Below the pieces are notes generated by a model. It saw only the letters and a program-made list of their open reading frames with translations. It was not told the DNA's origin and searched no databases. A stretch of 64,000 nt of DNA from Brachypodium distachyon (taxonomy: Eukaryota > Streptophyta > Magnoliopsida > Poales > Poaceae). Position numbers and translations under genes: made by a program. The DNA lies in the NCBI RefSeq assembly GCF_000005505.3, contig NC_016133.3, positions 21,540,555 through 21,604,554 on the forward strand. Reading direction: 5' to 3'. Shown one piece after another: positions 60,491 through 64,000 of the stretch (position 1 is the first letter of the stretch; every line of letters begins with the position of its first letter).

Positions 60491-61879
60491 AGTGGCGACA
60501 ATACCCCAACATCATTGGGTTGGCAAACTTTTGGGGTTCAACTTCACGGTGGAGAATAAACCTGGCCGCCTTAACATAGTGGCCGACGCTCTCTCTCGAC
60601 GCGACTTCCCCGACGCCCGTGCCTGTGCAATCACGGGTCCCGCCTTCGACCTCTTCGACGCTCTTCGCCAAGCAGCCCACACTGACCCTGCTCTCATCAC
60701 ATTGCGTGAGCAGTTGGAGGTTGGCGAGTTAGGGTCCCCTTGGGCCCTCGTGGATGGCCTTGTCACCTTCGAGCGCCTTGCGTACGTGCCCCCATCATCT
60801 CCATTGGTGGCGGATGTCCTGCTGGCCGCTCACGACGAGGGCCATGAAGGCATTCAAAAATCACTTCATCGGCTTCGCCGCGACTTCCACCTTCCGCAAG
60901 CCCGTGCTGCTCTCCAGGACTACATTCGGGCTTGCATGGTGTGTCAGCGCAACAAGACCGAGCAGCTCCATCCGGCTGGTCTACTTCAGCCTTTGGCCGT
61001 GCCGTCTCGTGTTTGGGAAGATATCTCCATGGACTTCATCAAAGGGCTGCCAAAGGTGGGTGGCAAAAGCGCCATCCTCACCGTCGTTGATCGCTTCTCC
61101 AAGTATGCACACTTTATTCCGCTGGCGCATCCCTACACTGCGGAGTCGGTGGCTAAGGCCTTCTTCGCCGACATTGTTCGCCTCCATGGCGTTCCAGCCT
61201 CCATCGTCTCTGACCTCGATGTGGTTTTCACTTCCGGGTTTTGGAAAGCTCTCGCCTGCATATGAGTTCGGCATTCCACCCGTAGTCGGATGGCCAGTCA
61301 GGGGCTGTCAATCGAGTCATTGCCATGTATTTGCACTGCTTCACGGGTGACCGTCCTCGGCAGTGGCTTCATTGGCTCCCTTGGGCAGAGTATTGCTACA
61401 ACACCTCCTTCCACACTGCCCCGAAGGACACGCCTTTCCGTGCGGTCTATGGACGTGATCCTCCGTCTTTACGGACATATACATCGGGCGAAATCCGCAA
61501 TCAAGCTGTGGAACGCAACATCGCCGACCGTGACCAGTTTTTGATTGACATCCGTGAGCATCTGGTCCAGGCTGCCCAGCACTACAAGCATTATTATGAT
61601 GGCAAGCTTTCCTTCGACGTTGGCGAATGGGCTTGGCTGCGCTTACACCACAGACCAGCAGCCTTCCTCGGCGCAGGTGCAAAGGGCAAGTTGGCACCTA
61701 AATTTTATGGTCCCTACAAGGTCATTGGCAAGATTGATTCAGTGGCTTATCGCTTGGAGCTGCCACCTCGTGCTCGTATCCATAATGTCTTCCATGTTGG
61801 TGTTTTGAAGAAATACCATGGGCCTCCCCCGGATGCGCCGCCTATTCTGCCCGCCATGTATCAAGGACGCGTCACGTGA
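60491..61879 (+). pseudogene. gypsy RNase H end and integrase
   Basis: After ADALSRRD the integrase starts: an HHCC zinc finger (HDEGHEGIQKSLHRLRRDFH, CMVCQRNK), the core with MDFIKGLPKVGGKSAILTVV and SDLDVVF (the usual second-Asp region). The frame shifts near 61250-61330, where part of the core is lost, and continues as GDRPRQWLHWLPWAEYCYNT to ILPAMYQGRVT at 61879. No chromodomain is present because sequence beyond is deleted. Confidence 0.82.
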
Positions 61880-61886
61880 CACCATG

Positions 61887-62062
61887 TCATTCACGGTAAC
61901 AAGGTGACGGCTTCACATCGTCTCAGGTTTTCATTGAAAAGGATTGAAGTGAAGGTTGTAACTGTGTTCGACATCACACTGAGATAATAACCCTGTGACT
62001 CAGAGCCAAAGGAGGTTTGGGAGTTGCCTACTTGGTTTATTCATAATACACTATGCCCTTAT
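61887..62062. other. Host sequence between two transposons
   Basis: If the gypsy boundaries are right, this is intron or upstream sequence of the EDM2-like gene. No EDM2 exon was recognised in it. Confidence 0.4.
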
Positions 62063-63268
62063 GGGCCAGTTCTTTTCGGCTTCGGCTTCTCCATAAACGG
62101 CTTAAGCTTCTCTACCCCCAGAAACTGTGGTGGGAAAAGGACACAATGAAACTGCAGTCCAGTTCTTTTCGGTTTCTACGTCTCAGCTTGTTGTCCATGT
62201 ATTCTGGTGAAAAGTCTTCACATTGTTTTAATTTTACTAGTTGATATCAATTACTGGTACTAGTATTGTTTTACTGCACATTCATATTAAAAAAAATTCT
62301 ATTAATCCATCGCTACTCATCCACGGAGAGTTCTGTTCTATACATTCATATGCACAAAATTCTAATAATCTGTCACTACTCATCCATGAAATTTTCTACT
62401 CATCCATTGCTACTCATGCAAAAACATGGTCAAGAAGATCAAACACATCCGTTTCAAAAAAGAAAATGAGAAGATCAGCATGTCGTTTCGTTGACAGAAT
62501 TGGAGCAGCGTGCAACAAGGCAGCAACAACAACGGGGAAGTTCAGGCAGCGGCGGAACAAGGGTTCGGGGCGACGGCGGCGGAGTAAGGGCTTGAGCCGG
62601 CGGGGTAGCGGATTCCCGCGGTCGCGCCGCCATCACTGCCTGTAGGGGATGGATTCCGGCGGTGGCGGCGCCATGGCTTCAGCCCACAGGAATGGCCAGA
62701 GCGGCGGCTGACTGGCGGAGCCATGGCTGAGTTGAACCAGAAGCGAAGGAGTAGAGCGGCGGCTCATACTGGAGCACGGACGGCGGCTGACTACCGGCTC
62801 TGGGACGAATCCGGCTCTGGGACGAATCCGGCGGCGTCCCGAGGCCGAATCTGCGGCGGCTCGGCTTCAGGAGAAGGCGGCGGCCGGGGATGAATCCGTG
62901 GCGGCGGAGCAGCGAAACAGCAGGGCGGCGGCAGAGGTCATCCCGGAGAAGCAGGGTGGTGGCCGGAGGAACCCTAATCGTGGCTGGAGAGAAAGAGGAG
63001 AGGAGATAGGAGGATTCGCTCGAGGCTGCACGGGAGAGGAAAGAACGAAGCGGTACGCGGTGGCATTCTCATGTAATTAGAGTGCCTTTCTGAGGCAAAG
63101 AAAGGTGGGATTTTTCAGAAGCCCAGGAAGCTGCCCTGGACTAGCCTTTTCTCATATGAAGGATTTTTGGGGTTGAGCTGCTGGTAGAAACTGATTGGAA
63201 TCGAGTTCGTTTCTGCTTCAGCTGTTCTAGACCTAGAAGCTGTTTTAGAAGCCGAAAAGAACTGGCCC
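62063..63268. mobile_element. Non-autonomous DNA transposon, 1.2 kb
   Basis: Perfect terminal inverted repeats GGGCCAGTTCTTTTCGGCTT (62063) and its complement ending at 63268, flanked by TAT at 62060-62062 and 63269-63271. An inner echo CCAGTTCTTTTCGGTTTCT lies at about 62159. The middle (62500-63010) is GCGG-rich, like the leader of an autonomous element, and contains GAACCCTAATCG. No transposase seen. The 3-bp target and GG start suggest a PIF/Harbinger relative; the TAT target is unusual for that group. Confidence 0.8.
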
Positions 63269-63574
63269 TATCTAGGCTACGTAACAAGCCTTACTAAGGA
63301 GCAAACAGGCTACTCTCTGATTTAAAGGAAACACATCAGACTAATCTGTAGGAATAAAGACATATCACAAGGCTGTATTGCACCTACATGGCCTCCTGCC
63401 GCGTGGGTCTTGGTCTGCCTCATAAGGTCCATTATGCAAGTAAGCACTTTAACACCAAGCTGATAGCCAAATATAAAAGGATAGCCTTGTGCATTCAAAC
63501 TCTACATCTAAAGTTACTAGGTTAAATAAAACAACTGCATCCTAAACAAGTACAACCTTCAAGATGTAAGAGCA
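63269..63574. other. Spacer without a recognised gene
   Basis: About 300 bp. It should be upstream or intron sequence of the EDM2-like gene; no matching exon was recognised. Confidence 0.35.
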
Positions 63575-64000
63575 TCTCCAACGGCATATCCAAATTTTTG
63601 GCACCCAAAAACCATTATGGGTAGGGGAGAGATAAAATACGGGTACTCAAAATGGCTCCAACTTTTCTAGCATAGCCAAAACTGAGTACCGAAAACTGAA
63701 CACCCACAATTTGTATCTTCTACCTCTAGCTACACAATTGCATATGTAAATCCGAATAAATGTTAAGACTTCATGATAGGAGATAAATAAAATTCCAAAC
63801 ATCATTCCACACATAATAGCAACTGGCAAGTTCAAACTGAAGTCACGAGAAGAAACAAAAGGGCATCAAAACACAACAAATAGTTCATATGAAGCTCTCA
63901 AATGGCACAATTGTCACCCATGCCACCCACGCCTCCCATGAACCTACCCACTGTCCTCGAGGCCAAGATTTGATCACGTAAGAGTTCATGATATGCTTTT
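63575..64000 (-). mobile_element. Start of a DNA transposon running out of the window
   Basis: GAGCATCTCCAACGGC preceded by TAA (about 63566-63569) is a terminal motif common among grass Harbinger-type elements, and GAGCATCTCGG at 42670 looks related. The element continues past 64000. The short frames have no domain. Confidence 0.4.

Larger units (their letters stand above)
57478..61881 (+). mobile_element. Degenerate gypsy LTR retrotransposon in an EDM2-like intron
   Basis: Target duplication CCATG lies at 57473-57477 and 61882-61886. The 5' LTR is 57478-57862; a primer-binding site for initiator Met tRNA (TGGTGTCAGAGC) is at 57866-57877. Gag, protease, reverse transcriptase and integrase regions follow in gypsy order. 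Only the last 9 bp of the 3' LTR (CACGTGACA, 61873-61881) remain, directly after the integrase tail, so polypurine tract and nearly the whole LTR were deleted. It also holds a plastid insert (58926-59225), an hAT MITE (59990-60161), a deletion joining RT to the RNase H end near 60490, and several stops. Not autonomous. Opposite in direction to the host gene. The two TSD copies identify the boundaries. Confidence 0.85.

Noticed and set aside
61887..62062. An upstream exon of the EDM2-like gene between the two transposons
   Set aside because: All minus-strand frames either stop or lack resemblance to EDM2 N-terminal sequence.

Overview
This is a plant nuclear window, almost certainly from a pooid grass and probably Triticeae-like. 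Six intron-rich genes have ordinary plant GT-AG splicing. They sit in a background of about a dozen Stowaway-type MITEs with CTCCCTCC..GGAGGGAG ends and TA target sites, PIF/Harbinger and hAT elements, decayed LINE tails, and a gypsy LTR retrotransposon carrying a piece of plastid DNA. There is no operon structure, and most of the short open frames in the window are chance. All gene models come from reading splice sites and frame continuity by eye; no alignment was run.

Layout. 0.2-2.2 kb: a truncated PIF/Harbinger transposon. 2.2-11.2 kb: MITEs, LINE tails and unrecognised AT-rich sequence. 11.2-11.6 kb (-): a 92-residue protein that is a single SIN3-type paired amphipathic helix (PAH) domain. 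12-16 kb: MITEs, a foldback element and an orphan GC island. 16.4-26.3 kb (+): an Enhancer-of-polycomb-like gene (EPL1 family), 12 exons, with an hAT element, a minisatellite and a MITE in its introns. 27-33 kb: MITEs, a LINE tail, a CT-rich orphan exon-like segment and tandem duplications. 33.4-36.9 kb (+): mitochondrial GrpE nucleotide exchange factor, 5 exons. 37.6-39.5 kb: LINE fragment. 40.1-42.3 kb (-): a small plant protein with an EAR-type LxLxL motif, 3 exons. 42.7-45.9 kb: a broken Harbinger ORF1 cut by LTR-like sequence, then a possible SINE. 47.6-49.9 kb (+): a TBC-domain Rab GTPase-activating protein, 7 exons. 51.3-57.4 kb (-): the C-terminal seven exons of an EDM2-like multi-PHD chromatin protein. 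57.5-64 kb: transposons that lie in, or upstream of, an intron of that gene.

The most interesting region is 53.7-63.3 kb. The EDM2-like gene carries a gypsy element in its upstream intron. The element keeps both CCATG target-site copies but has lost nearly all of its 3' LTR. It also holds an in-frame pol deletion, a 300-bp plastid ndhG-ndhE insert and a 172-bp hAT MITE. A second, related LTR lies in another intron of the same gene in the opposite orientation. In Arabidopsis EDM2 governs RNA processing across transposon-bearing introns, so an EDM2-like gene with transposons in its own introns is a candidate for autoregulation. That step is inference.

Three of the six genes (PAH protein, EPL1 homolog, EDM2-like) act on chromatin, and a fourth carries a corepressor-recruiting motif. 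The genes do not form a pathway that can be read from the sequence.
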